From Paroedura picta (lineage: Eukaryota; Chordata; Lepidosauria; Squamata; Gekkonidae): a DNA stretch of 64,000 nt. This document shows positions 1 through 9,965 of this stretch, piece after piece. The notes under the pieces are model-generated. The model saw nothing but the letters and a program-made list of their open reading frames with translations. It ran no database searches and had not been told where the DNA came from. Positions within the stretch are counted from its first letter, which is position 1, and every line of letters begins with the position of its first letter. A program made the translations under genes and the position numbers. The stretch covers positions 56,975,934-57,039,933 of the forward strand of contig NC_135374.1 in the NCBI RefSeq assembly GCF_049243985.1, written 5' to 3'.

Positions 1-203
1 ATGGCACTGCGCAGCTGCTGCTGGCAGCGCCCCCCAATGGGTGGCAGGAAGTCAGGGGCACCGGCAGGAAAGCAAGTGGAGCAGGGGTTAAGGTGGCGGC
101 AGCGACGACATCCCTCGGCAAAAGAGACTACCCCCCCCCCAGGCCTCAGTAAAACTGTCAAGCGTTGACCAGTCCCCAGTGATAAAAAGGTTGGGGACCA
201 CAG
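1..203. mobile_element. hAT-like element, one end (other end outside the window)
   Basis: The right edge, read outward-in, is CTGTGGTCCCCAACCTTTTT, close to the C-A-G-N-GG-T-CCCCAACC termini of hAT non-autonomous families. It is followed at 204-211 by gtctaaat, a candidate 8-bp target duplication whose partner lies outside. The interior is GC-rich and has no coding match. Confidence 0.5.
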
Positions 204-1361
204 GTCTAAATGATTAAATCACTACAGAATACATACAATAATTAACCCCTCCTCCCTTTTTGGTAGCTCAAAAGAGTGCACCAGAACAACTGAAGTTGCT
301 GACATATCACTGGCAGTTGTGTCTCAAAATATGTACCTAGATTTTTGAGGAACAGCATTAAGCCATACAGACTACAAAATAGATTACATTTATTTGTTCT
401 GTATAAGGTATAACTAGGCTGATTCATTCACATTGTCTCAAGTGATAAGATAATTATTAGTACTGAATCCTGAGGGAAGGGACGCAACACATGACAAACA
501 TCAAAACGAGGAATGAAACTCCAGGTATCATGCACACTCTACAAACACAGAGTTGGCTGGGTTTCCACTTCCTTTCTTGTCAGCAAAGCTGTTAAAAAAT
601 AAAAGGGATAACTCTGATTGAGAACATCATGAGGCAGGAGAGCCCGGTCTCATAATTAAGCAGCTGACCAATACATTTGGGTTAGAAACCTGCAGGGATA
701 CTATATATGGGCCATCATTTACTTTCTGTTTGGTACTGGGTCTCCATCAGACTATTCAATGAGATGGGTATTTGGACAGGTATTCTCCCTGTGAATTTGA
801 AGATCAGATCTTCCCCACATAGGGCATCTTCCTATTTGAGTTGACATACCTGGAACATATTCTTAGGTTCAATTAATAGATGCAATGAATTAAGTACAAA
901 TTAAGTACAAATGCAATGAATGAAAATACAAACAAGTGGACACTCCTTTGCATAGGAAGCAACGTTTTCTTGGGTCAGTCAGTTCCTGTGGCATTCTCAA
1001 GTGGATTCCAGGCTTCATGGACCTTGGTAATAAAATACTGATGTTAATACCACTGACTGCACAATATACCACCTTCAATTTGATAATTAAAAGCAATATA
1101 CTTAAATTAGGAAGAGAACTTAGGTAGCTGCTCATATTTTAAAAAATGATACCTTCTCTATAACATATTATATGCCATATTTTAAGGTGGACAGCATGCT
1201 GGATTACTTTTGATAAGATGATTTAGAAGTTATAAGAAAATACAGTTTCAACAGATTTCTAATGAGATATGTCTGGAATCTTAATTACATTTTGATTAAG
1301 AGAATAAACACTGTAATTTTATGAACATATTTCATGAACATATTTATATTTCATGTAAATT
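204..1361. other. Non-coding, nothing recognised
   Basis: AT-rich single-copy-looking DNA. Reading frames are short and on both strands, without a known domain. Confidence 0.5.
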
Positions 1362-1690
1362 GGCAAAACGGAGCTCTTCCGCCAGGTCTATGGTTGAGGC
1401 TGGGCGACAAGGATGATCATGGCCCCCCTATAGGAGCGATGGCTTGCGAGTTCCATCTGTCCCCTCCTCACCCTTCTCCTCCCCCCCCCAGAGGTATTGC
1501 TGGAGATGTTAGGGATGGGACAATGTTTCCATCGTATCTTTATTTTATACTGTTGATATTGTTGTATTTTATAGTTTTTATGTCAGGGGTTTTAATTTTT
1601 TTTTTAGACTATATCTGACATTTGTAACCCGCCATGAGCCTTCAGGGAGTGGTGGAAAATAAACAAACAAACAAACAAATAAATAAATAA
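1362..1690 (+). mobile_element. L2-like LINE 3' end
   Basis: Shares the block ggagctcttccgccagg with the L2-like copies at 19400 and 63890. It ends in a tail of AAAC and AAAT units (1660-1690), typical of the 3' ends of this clade. Confidence 0.6.
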
Positions 1691-2532
1691 TTGGAACAAG
1701 ATTCTTTTGAAGCATTGCAAAAGCTTTTAGAAAAATGAAGGATAAAAGCATACTTACATATGTTTATTGGTATATTCCAAGACTATTTTCTTGATTAAAA
1801 AAAAACTTAAAGTTGTATAATTAGGATACTATATGTATTACAGCTCATGTGTTTGAATGTCAACTGATAAGTAACATAAGCTCACTGCTTTTGGAAATAG
1901 TGAGTAAATTAAATTTTATGATTGCTAAATATATTCTGTACATTTTCTGGAAAAGACCATAAAACAAAACCTAAAAATAGTGTTGCCACTTTCACAACCC
2001 AAATATTTTATTTTTCCTAAAAGCCTTTCAAAGTAATACAACTCTAGAGTGTACACAAATATGCTCATACTGTGAGAAAAAAGCATAGGCACATAAAAGC
2101 AATCACTAACTTTCATATATTATCCTAGAAAGTTGCTAAAACTGCATAGAAATTAGTTTTCAATCCAGTCTGTCTTACCCTCGAAATCATTCCTAAATAG
2201 ATTTGGGGTGCCTGCCTCAGACAAGCCCATCTTAAGACACTGATGCTGGGATGTCAGGTGCCAGCATATTTATGGATAGTATGGTATATCTCCAGGATTT
2301 ACTGGTACATTGTCAGGATATTCCAGCATAGTGCTTAGGATAGGGACATTACTGTCTTAAGGCATGAGTTTTGCCTGGACAACTCTCCTAAGACACCAAA
2401 GAGGTCACATATATTTTGTTGCATGAGGCAATTTTAAATAGTTTTGTTTAAAAGGATTAGATATTAGAAGTATTTGATCACAATGTCTTATGAAAACAAA
2501 ATGCACTAGGATGATAATGGCAGAAAACAGTA
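1691..2532. other. Non-coding, nothing recognised
   Basis: AT-rich, without repeats I can name. Confidence 0.45.
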
Positions 2533-2812
2533 TATGCAGGAGGAGGAGTTGGTTCTTATATGCCGCTTTTCCCTACCCGAAGGAGGCTCAAAGCGGCTTA
2601 CAGTCGCCTTCCCATTCCTCTCCCCACAACAGACACCCTGTGGGGTGGGTGAGGCTGAGAGAGCCCTGATATCACTGGTTTGTCAGAACAGTTTTATCAG
2701 TGCCGTGGCGAGCCCAAGGTCACCCAGCTGGTTGCATGTGGGGGAGCGCAGAATCGAACCCAGCATGCCAGATTAGAAGTCCGCACTCCTAACCACTACA
2801 ACAAACTGGAAA
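2533..2812 (-). mobile_element. tRNA-derived SINE with L2-like tail, near full length
   Basis: On the minus strand the head has a box-A-like tagtggttaggagtgcgg and box B gggttcgattc, then ggtgaccttgggctcgcc, a gtgggg core and the tail taagccgctttgagcctcc with a GGAGGA-type end. The same family is at 61335-61560 (body and tail), 46960-47037 and 56190-56290 (tails). Confidence 0.8.
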
Positions 2813-3360
2813 GATACAATAAAATAAAATAAAATAATTTCTCAAGCAATCCTCCTTCTGTTAAACAGTAAACAATACTTTAATGAAAATTATGGTACAG
2901 ATAATATATTCAAGATTCAAGATTAGGGTATTTTATTCTTTTCCCGTTTTCCCCCTACTCTAAAAAAATTCAGTGCTGCATTAAGGCAGTACTTTTGAGG
3001 ATAATGGATTTCAGAGATCTTTAGTTTTTGGCAAAAAACTTCTTCCTCCCATATAAAGCTTTTTTCAAATCATGAATGATTTGAATGAATCATGAAATTA
3101 ATCATGAAAATGTGCATTTATCTTATTAGATATGATTCTTAGAACATTCAAAATACCAATCAAGAACCAGTGGCACTTTCTCATCTTGTGTGGAAACATG
3201 CAGATGTTTTTATCTTGTATTGTAAAGATTAAAATTCATAGAAAATTCCATGGACTTCATTGTAGCTGACATGATGTATCTTCTAACCTTGCTAGATTCC
3301 GAGTTTGAGATTCAAGCATCCTGTCTGTTAAAAGACCAGTAGATGAAGAGACAACTAAAT
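2813..3360. other. Non-coding, nothing recognised
   Basis: Begins with a short AAAAT run (2816-2836), then AT-rich DNA. Confidence 0.4.
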
Positions 3361-4052
3361 TTACTGACTTTCAGAATATGCCCTGGTGGGTCTTCATTGC
3401 ACTTGATGGCTGCGGCCAGCTGTCTGTTGTGAAGGCACTAAGTATGGGTAGGTTGCACTTTTTTCATTATAACGGCGGAAGCAACAGAGAACAGCTCGTC
3501 CAGCAATGAGGCAAGAGGCAGATGTCCAGCCAATATAAAGAGCCTCCCCAAGCTCTCGCTTCTGAGCCACAGTGACAACTGGATTGTAGAAGTCTTGGAT
3601 GGTGTTATTTATTTATTTATTATATTTATAAACTGCCCTCCCCAGAGGCAACCCAACTCACTGGGATGAACACAATGATACCAGCAACAATAAAAGCAAT
3701 GCCACCTGCTAGCAAAACATAGCTCTTTATTTGGCCATTGTTTCCTGTGCACTGTGTACACTTCATGCCAAGAACAGTTACTGCAAGTGCAATGAAGACC
3801 AGGGCTGAAGCTGTACACATCAGGCCTCTGGAAATCTGGAGGTCAGGGGACAGTGCCAAGACAGAGTCGTAGACTTTGTATTGCATGCTGATGTCTGCCT
3901 GCCTTATGCAGTCTATCCAAAGACCTCCCCAGAAGGTTTCAAAAATCACAATGTTGCTTTCAAATGAAAGCAGTCACTCGCCACTGAGGCATGCCAGTAA
4001 TGGCAAAAGTCCCAAACACGCCAATGCTTCCAAGGATCAGTCCTGCGACGGT
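3361..4052 (-). pseudogene. Claudin-8-like pseudogene
   Basis: Claudins are four-span tight-junction proteins. Pieces in order, minus strand: [20 protein letters not shown] then PQWRVTAFI (first membrane span and start of loop 1); after a one-base insertion, [20 protein letters not shown] with the W-GLW-C signature; then [47 protein letters not shown]; and, past a small insertion, QDFYNPVVTVAQKRELGEAL. The match is closest to CLDN8, also near CLDN17. It is dead: the start codon side is replaced by a microsatellite, there is a frameshift, the second loop cysteine is tyrosine, an L2-type tail with a stop lies inside, and a TGA cuts the tail. In mammals CLDN8/CLDN17 lie beyond the 3' end of TIAM1, so the place fits. 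CLDN8 is a single-exon gene, so a decayed tandem copy and a retrocopy cannot be told apart. Confidence 0.9.
3606..3648 (-). mobile_element. Short L2-type LINE tail inside the claudin pseudogene
   Basis: On the minus strand this reads tctggggagggcagtttata followed by an AATA-rich tail, the same 3' end as the L2-like copy at 37090-37180 (gggagggcggtatataaatg). It sits between claudin codons VA and NTIQDFYN, which are otherwise nearly contiguous. Confidence 0.7.
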
Positions 4053-4053
4053 T

Positions 4054-4136
<83 letters not shown>

Positions 4137-4162
4137 CTTTCTCTCTCTCTCTCTCTCTCTCT
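4051..4162. repeat. (TTTC)n passing into (TC)n microsatellite
   Basis: About 85 bases of TTTC units followed by about 26 bases of TC. It abuts and replaces the 5' end of the claudin pseudogene. Confidence 0.97.
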
Positions 4163-4240
4163 AACTTTCTTTCACAGATAGAACTTAGCTGCTAAAGGCA
4201 ACCTTTCTTTAAAAGCTCATGTTGATTTGGTGGCACTTCA

Positions 4241-4478
4241 GGTTTAAACTACAAGTACAACGATATAGGCTAGATATCAGGAAAAGTTTTTCACAGTCCG
4301 AGTACTTCAGTAGTGGAATAGGCTGCCTAAGGAGGTGGTGAGCTCCCCCTCACTGGCAGTCTTCAAGCAAAGGTTGGATACACACTTTTCTTGGATGCTT
4401 CGGGCTGATCCTGCGTTGAGCAGGGGGTTAGACTAGATGGCCTATGGCCCCTTCCAACTCTATGATTCTATGATTCTA
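4241..4478 (+). mobile_element. CR1 LINE 3' end
   Basis: Contains ggctgcctaaggaggtggtg, ggttagactagatggcc and the doubled ctatgattctatgattct terminus diagnostic of CR1 in sauropsids. Confidence 0.88.
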
Positions 4479-4852
4479 ATTCTCAAAGCCACTAAAATGT
4501 TATGTAGAACTTGGAGTACAATAACAATATCAAAAAGGAAAGAAAAATAGCTGCTTGAACTTAGTGTACCCTCTGAGGGGAATTACACATGCTTAAATTT
4601 TATTCCCTTTGCTGTTTACAGTGAAACAGATACTATATAGACATTCTGTAACAGAAATAGGGTGGCTTTAGCAGCACATAATCCCAGCATAAACATTGTT
4701 TCCCCCCAAATAATTCTCACAAGAGCCAAAAATAAAGTTAACAAAAGCCAGTAAGGAAGTATAGCTATGCTGTCTGCCCAAGGCTTATATGTTGTTACTC
4801 TGATTAAAAACTAGGTTTTCAAAAATTGTGTTGGATATTAGGGTACAGATAA

Positions 4853-5640
4853 TCTGAACAAATAAATAAAATGGTAAGAGGGTGCTGGGAGGAGCTGGGA
4901 CTCATTGCCTAACGACCAATCAGGTAAGCAGTCCCATCCCTGATTGGCCATCTGTCCAACAAATGGCTAATCAAGAAGGATGTCCCACCCCTGTCTGCAT
5001 CCCTCTCCAGCTTCTTCCATGTGAAAGAACTGCCAGCCTCGTAAGCGGGAGGTGGGAGGAAGGGCGGAGGGCCTGTGACTGTGGGCCGGCGGGAGTAGGG
5101 GTGCCCCTGCCAGCACTCCCCCCACTGGCCCATTATGCACGGCCGCCGAAACGGCGATTTCGGGTCACATGGAAAACGCGGAGGGGGAAGACGCGACGCA
5201 TACCGGTTATACACGGGGCGGGGCGCGACGGCGGCAAAACCCAGAGTAACCGATTATGCACGTGCCGATCCGGGCGCCGCTTCTGGTTGCGCCCCGCTCA
5301 CCCAGAAGCTGCGCTTTCTTCCGCGTTTCACTGACGCGGCTTTTTCGGCGGCATGCACCGAAGCTGCAGCCGGTTGCAGCCGGCTCCGTGCGTTATCCGT
5401 GATTTTAGTCGCCGCCATTCCACCCCGAATGTGCACTAAAACCCCCGTGCATAATGGGTCACTCCGAGCAACTCTGGCCTTGCCAGGTCTCAGCAGCACT
5501 GCTGGGGGGGGGGGGATGCAAGCCAGTTCCCACAAGCACTTCAGCTGCTCCAAGCAGCTCCTTCCTCCTGTATTTGTGAAATGTGCTTCACTTGCTATCT
5601 GAGATTTGGTTAGGGTAAAAGTTGGCCTCTGATCCCTGGA
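4853..5640 (+). mobile_element. Helitron-like element (5' end seen; interrupted by a MITE)
   Basis: The 5' edge reads A|TCTGAACAAATAAATAAAA then tggtaag, like the 5' end of the Helitron at 12460. The body is GC-rich with CCAAT/ATTGG motifs. A CpG-rich MITE is inserted at 5127-5460. No hairpin plus CTAG 3' end was found, so the right limit is only where GC content drops. Confidence 0.4.
5127..5460. mobile_element. CpG-rich MITE with terminal inverted repeats, PIF/Harbinger-like
   Basis: The ends are GGCCCATTATGCACGG and, inverted, GACCCATTATGCACGG. The flanks carry a 3-bp duplication, act (5124-5126 and 5461-5463). The motif attatgcacg recurs inside. Length 334 bp, no coding capacity. The 3-bp duplication suggests PIF/Harbinger, though that group usually prefers TWA. 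Confidence 0.75.
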
Positions 5641-6118
5641 ACAACCAGGCGTAGATTTGTACATTAAAGCAGTGATGGAGCGAGATTAGCTAAATAGATT
5701 CAGCAGTATTTAGCATGGCCCTGGGCCATAATGATGTTGACAACTGGTGTAAGTTTACCTACATTGTCATAATTCACATCCAAGCCTAGCAGCCCCTAAA
5801 ATACACCATAAAGGCTACAAGGCTTAGTTCTCAGACACCAGTAGCTCTCCAGAACAGCAGCCCACCAGGAACTTTCCTAGTAAATTAAAGGGCCAGTCCA
5901 CCCTGGGAATAACCAAAGGGTGTATGTTCCTGTGAGACATTCACAGTTCCTACTACTCACATGTCAAGTTCAGGAAGTTCAAACTGTAAGTCAGTGGTTG
6001 GTGTGGGGAACATCAAGCTGCTCAATATGTGATGGTAATGACCTTCTTGTCCTGGATACCTGGCGATCCCACAGAAGTAATCCTATGCCATTGCCAGCTG
6101 TATAACTCCCAGGGTTTC
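5641..6118. other. Non-coding, nothing recognised
   Basis: Mixed composition, no repeat I can name, no coding signal. Confidence 0.4.
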
Positions 6119-7130
6119 TTTTGTTTGTTTGTTTTTAATTATATTTATTAACAATCTTATCTTGTGAAACTCAGAGTGATTTACAAGAGAGGTAAAACAT
6201 ATAAAATTAGTATAGAATACAAATAACTACATTATAATATTAATACAGATTAAATAATTGCCCTCTCTCCTATCATGGGAGAGAAAGAAGGGGTTCATGA
6301 AGATGGTCCATTAAGGTTGGTCAGTGGGTTCTTACAGGGAGGCCAGTAGATCAGATGGTTTTAGGCCTCAACCATAGGCCTGGGGGAACAGTCTTATAAA
6401 CCCTGTGGAATTGGCTGAGATCCCACAGGACTGTGATCTCAGCTGGCAGAGCATTCCATCAGGTAAAACCAAAAAGGTCCTAGCACTCTTTGGAGCCAGG
6501 AATCCTAAGCAGACTCTGAAGACTAGATCTTAATGCACTCTGAGGGGAATAGTGGGAAAGGTGGTCCAGTAGATATGAAGGTCCCTGACAGCCTAGGGCT
6601 TTAAGAAATGAGAACTAAAGCTTTCAACCTGATCTGGTCTTCAATCTGAAGCCAATGCAGCAGGGCAAGAAGAGGTTGTATATGAGCCATCCAGTGGATC
6701 TTGATGAGAACTCATGCAGCCACATTCTGGACCAGTTAAAGTTGCCAGATCAATCTCAAGGGCAGCCCTATGTAGAACAAGTTAGAGTAATCCAGCCTGG
6801 AGGTGACTATTGTATTGATCACAGTGGCTAGGTCAGATGTTGATCGGTGTTGATAAGTTGATAGGCTAGGTCAGATGTTGATAGCTGTCAACCAGCCTTG
6901 AAGCTGACAACTCTCAACGCTGGTTCTTAATTGGATTCCATCCAAAGTTGTTAATTGGATTCCATCAAGATCTGGGAGCTGTAGTGATCCAGTTAGTGTG
7001 TGCTGGGCCCAGCTTCTAGTTTATCTGGATTTAACTTCAGCCAATTCCACTTGAGCCAATCTGACATGGCCTCTAGATATCTGGCCAGAGAGACCAGGAG
7101 AGTGATTCTGCTGTATTCCATCAGAATGTG
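6119..7130 (-). mobile_element. Old L2/CR1-type LINE 3' region
   Basis: Begins with an ATTTATTAA tail (read from the minus strand as a LINE 3' tail) and continues about 1 kb. Its middle (agatcttaatgcactctgag) matches the copy at 53510, and its first part matches 21905-22210. Too decayed to show a reading frame. Confidence 0.55.
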
Positions 7131-7298
7131 CAAGTCATCACTGAGGGAAGCCACAAGATTCCTTCTAATAGCTTATTAATTTAAGATTCAGTTAATATAG
7201 TGATGATATTAGACCTTACCAGTATTTGCATGTCATCACTTGACTATCAGTTCTTCAGAGTAAAAGAGGGATGACACATTGGAGTGGGGAGAATCTTT

Positions 7299-7610
7299 TG
7301 TATTGAATAGTAGGTTGAATAGTAGGTTCAATAAGACATAGAGTTGCTCGTGGTCTGAAACATCAGCTCTTTATTAAATCACGCCATCTGAACTGAGAAA
7401 CACAGCCCAACACACAAACTTATGTAGATTCCGAGGTTCCCACCAGAGCCTGTAACTGACTCCTTGCAAGATCCTTAGTTTGAACTCATTGGACTGTTCA
7501 AACATTCCAGAGGCAGGTTGGATCCTGTGTGCTTAACCAATAGCATTAAAATCCCCACTATCTGAATCATGAATCCCACTCCGCAAATCTGCTTTGCTGC
7601 ATACACAACA
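7299..7610 (-). mobile_element. Solo LTR of a retrovirus-like element (fossil)
   Basis: 312 bp with TG...CA ends and a 4-bp target duplication CTTT at 7295-7298 and 7611-7614. On the minus strand it has an AATAAA (near 7370) and a TATA-like element upstream, in LTR order. No internal region lies beside it, so it is a solo LTR. The family is either gypsy-like or a 4-bp-duplicating retrovirus. The intact ends suggest moderate age. Confidence 0.75.
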
Positions 7611-7614
7611 CTTT

Positions 7615-8529
7615 GAAAACTAGGTAATCCCTATCTTACTTTTTCTGGATGATCCGCAGCATAATCGGTATTCTTGAGGTAAGCTGCCTTCTTCCATTTT
7701 CACCTCTTCTTTGTGTTTCTGAATTGCTGTAGTGTGCTGTTAAAAATGTCTGCAGCACTTCTAATAATGCCATGATCCCCACCACACCTCTTTTGCCATG
7801 CATTCTTCTATTAACAGGATGCCTTGACATGACCCTATTGGCCTAGTTAGTACTATAGTGCTGAACTTAGAACATTAAAAAAATGTCTGTGGAAGATAAC
7901 AGGGCAAAAAAGAGTGGGGGGAAGCATAGCACCCTTTCAAATGGCCAGCTTGCTTTAGAGATGGCTCATTACCATAATAAAGTTTGCTGTCCTTGCATTG
8001 CTTTACTTAGAAATGGGCTAACAACAGATAACATCCAATTCAGAAAAATAATGTGAAAGGGGTCTCTGTTTTGACCTCATAACTGAAAACAATAATCGGT
8101 ACCCCAAAACTCCCCTTCTAGTAACATTTCCCCTATTTAGCCTACTCTAAATATCTCATGTAAGATGAAAATGTGTAAGAAAGGAATGCCTCCTGCAGAC
8201 ACATTCTTAAAGATTTATAAAGAGCATTTAACAGCTTTCTAAAATCAATAATGCAGAAAAACTATTTCTGTTCAGTTAATTACCTCTTTGTGGTGTATAA
8301 AATTAAATCCTCTGTAAAAACCCATACTTTTTTCATTTTGTTTACTTATTTTAATTAAAGAGTATATTTCTTCTTTTAAAGACTTAAAAGCTTCAGTTTC
8401 CAGGCCTCCAAAAAACCATTGCTCACTCCAACTCATTATATATTGCATATGGAAGAACTGTAGAAGAAATAATAAAACTAGTTGCCTAACAAGAGGGCAT
8501 TTAGGCCTAGAAAGAGGATGCAACACTGG
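7615..8529. other. Non-coding, nothing recognised
   Basis: AT-rich DNA without a clear repeat. Confidence 0.4.
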
Positions 8530-9170
8530 ATTTTGGGTTAAACTAGGCCACAGTTTTATTGTGGTGTAGCATGGGAAAGAACTGCAAGGAACCGTGATCC
8601 CAATGGCATCCTGGAGAGACCATGTCCAGGACTTAACCTGAAGGTAGCCAGCATGTAGAACCCAATGGGAACAGGCTTCTGTTTGGTTCCCCCAACCACC
8701 GGGTAATGTGAGGCCATACGCCTCTCCAGCTGGGTTGGCAGTCAGCTCCTAAGAAAGTGAGTCTGATGCACAGATTGGACTCCCCCAATAGGCTCCATCC
8801 CATACCAAAAACCAGCACAGAATGTGAGCCTACAAAGCCCCAACCCTGCCAATACTCTTAACACCATAGCCCTTCTAAAAGGGCAGCATGTACCCCATGC
8901 AACAAGAGGTTGCAGCCCCATTCAGACAGGGATACCCCGTCATTGTGATAAAGTGCCCACAAATGGTGGGAAATGTCATGGATGGATGACCAGAGAACCC
9001 CATCCCATAACCATCTCAGCCTTATGGACTCTCCATCTAGCCAAGTCCAGCCTGCCAGGAGGCAATGCAACTCTCCATATGTAGCACTCAAGGAGATCAG
9101 ACCATATGATTTTTGCCCTTGGAAGATGATGCCACAGTATGGCAGCGATGGATGGCTTGGGGTAGGTCTT
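8530..9170. repeat. Unclassified GC-richer block, probably old transposon sequence
   Basis: Composition rises sharply against the flanks. Overlapping short frames on both strands show no domain. A similar block at 9680-9965 may belong to the same element. No termini were found. Confidence 0.3.
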
Positions 9171-9679
9171 CTTTCCTTTCTTTTCTTTTTTCCTTCCTAT
9201 ATAGCAGCATATTATGCTTCCTGGTGGATTATAGTTATACAACCACCTTTTCCCTAAAAAAGGGAATTTCATAACAAAAATAAAATAATTTAGACAGAGA
9301 AATACAATAAATCTGATTAACAATTAAACAACCATCTGCAAAATCTAATGAATACCATTAGTTACCAGACCCTTGACCCACAAATCCTAGTAAAGTGCAA
9401 TGACTTTTTTCCTATTTGTGGCTTTTTATTATTACCAGTAGGTAGAATGTTTTCTCCCATCCTTTTAATATTGTCTCAAGACAAAGGAAGTTAATTGGCA
9501 CTAGATTTTGGACAGAAAAGAAACTATTTTTTAAAAATGCATTATCACCCTTATTAGTTTGATTTAAAATAAAAGAGGGACAGCTGTATACATGAACCAA
9601 TGGCTGCAATTTAGTATTTTGTTGCCTCCATACCCTGAAATGATACCATACAACAAGCATGAATTAAACTAGGTTTATT

Positions 9680-9965
9680 AATGACAAGTGGATTTAGTCC
9701 ACTTATTAAACTCACCCCATCCCACTGTACAGATCCCCTAAAAGGCTGACCCATTGGGTTTGCCCGGATTTGGAACAGGCCACCCTGGCTCCAATCTCAC
9801 AATGGCCTGTGTCATGGTGTGCTTTACCTGGCCTGCAACAGATGCTACTCACCCACCTGCCCACATTCCATAGCACAGCACACACACCAAAGTAAACATC
9901 CAAGTAATGATACCTGTGCCTAGTACTAAAGGATTAACCCCACTCCCCCCTCACCTTCCATTTTG
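9680..9965. repeat. Unclassified GC-richer block
   Basis: Same character as the block at 8530-9170, separated by about 500 bases of AT-rich DNA. No target duplication or terminal repeat seen. Confidence 0.25.

Noticed and set aside
5050-5470. CpG-rich stretch that might be a promoter island
   Set aside because: Explained by the CpG-rich MITE with terminal repeats; no gene starts near it.
4882-5664. Open frames of 101-155 codons on both strands
   Set aside because: They cross the borders of the MITE at 5127-5460 and its Helitron-like host, so they cannot be one gene.
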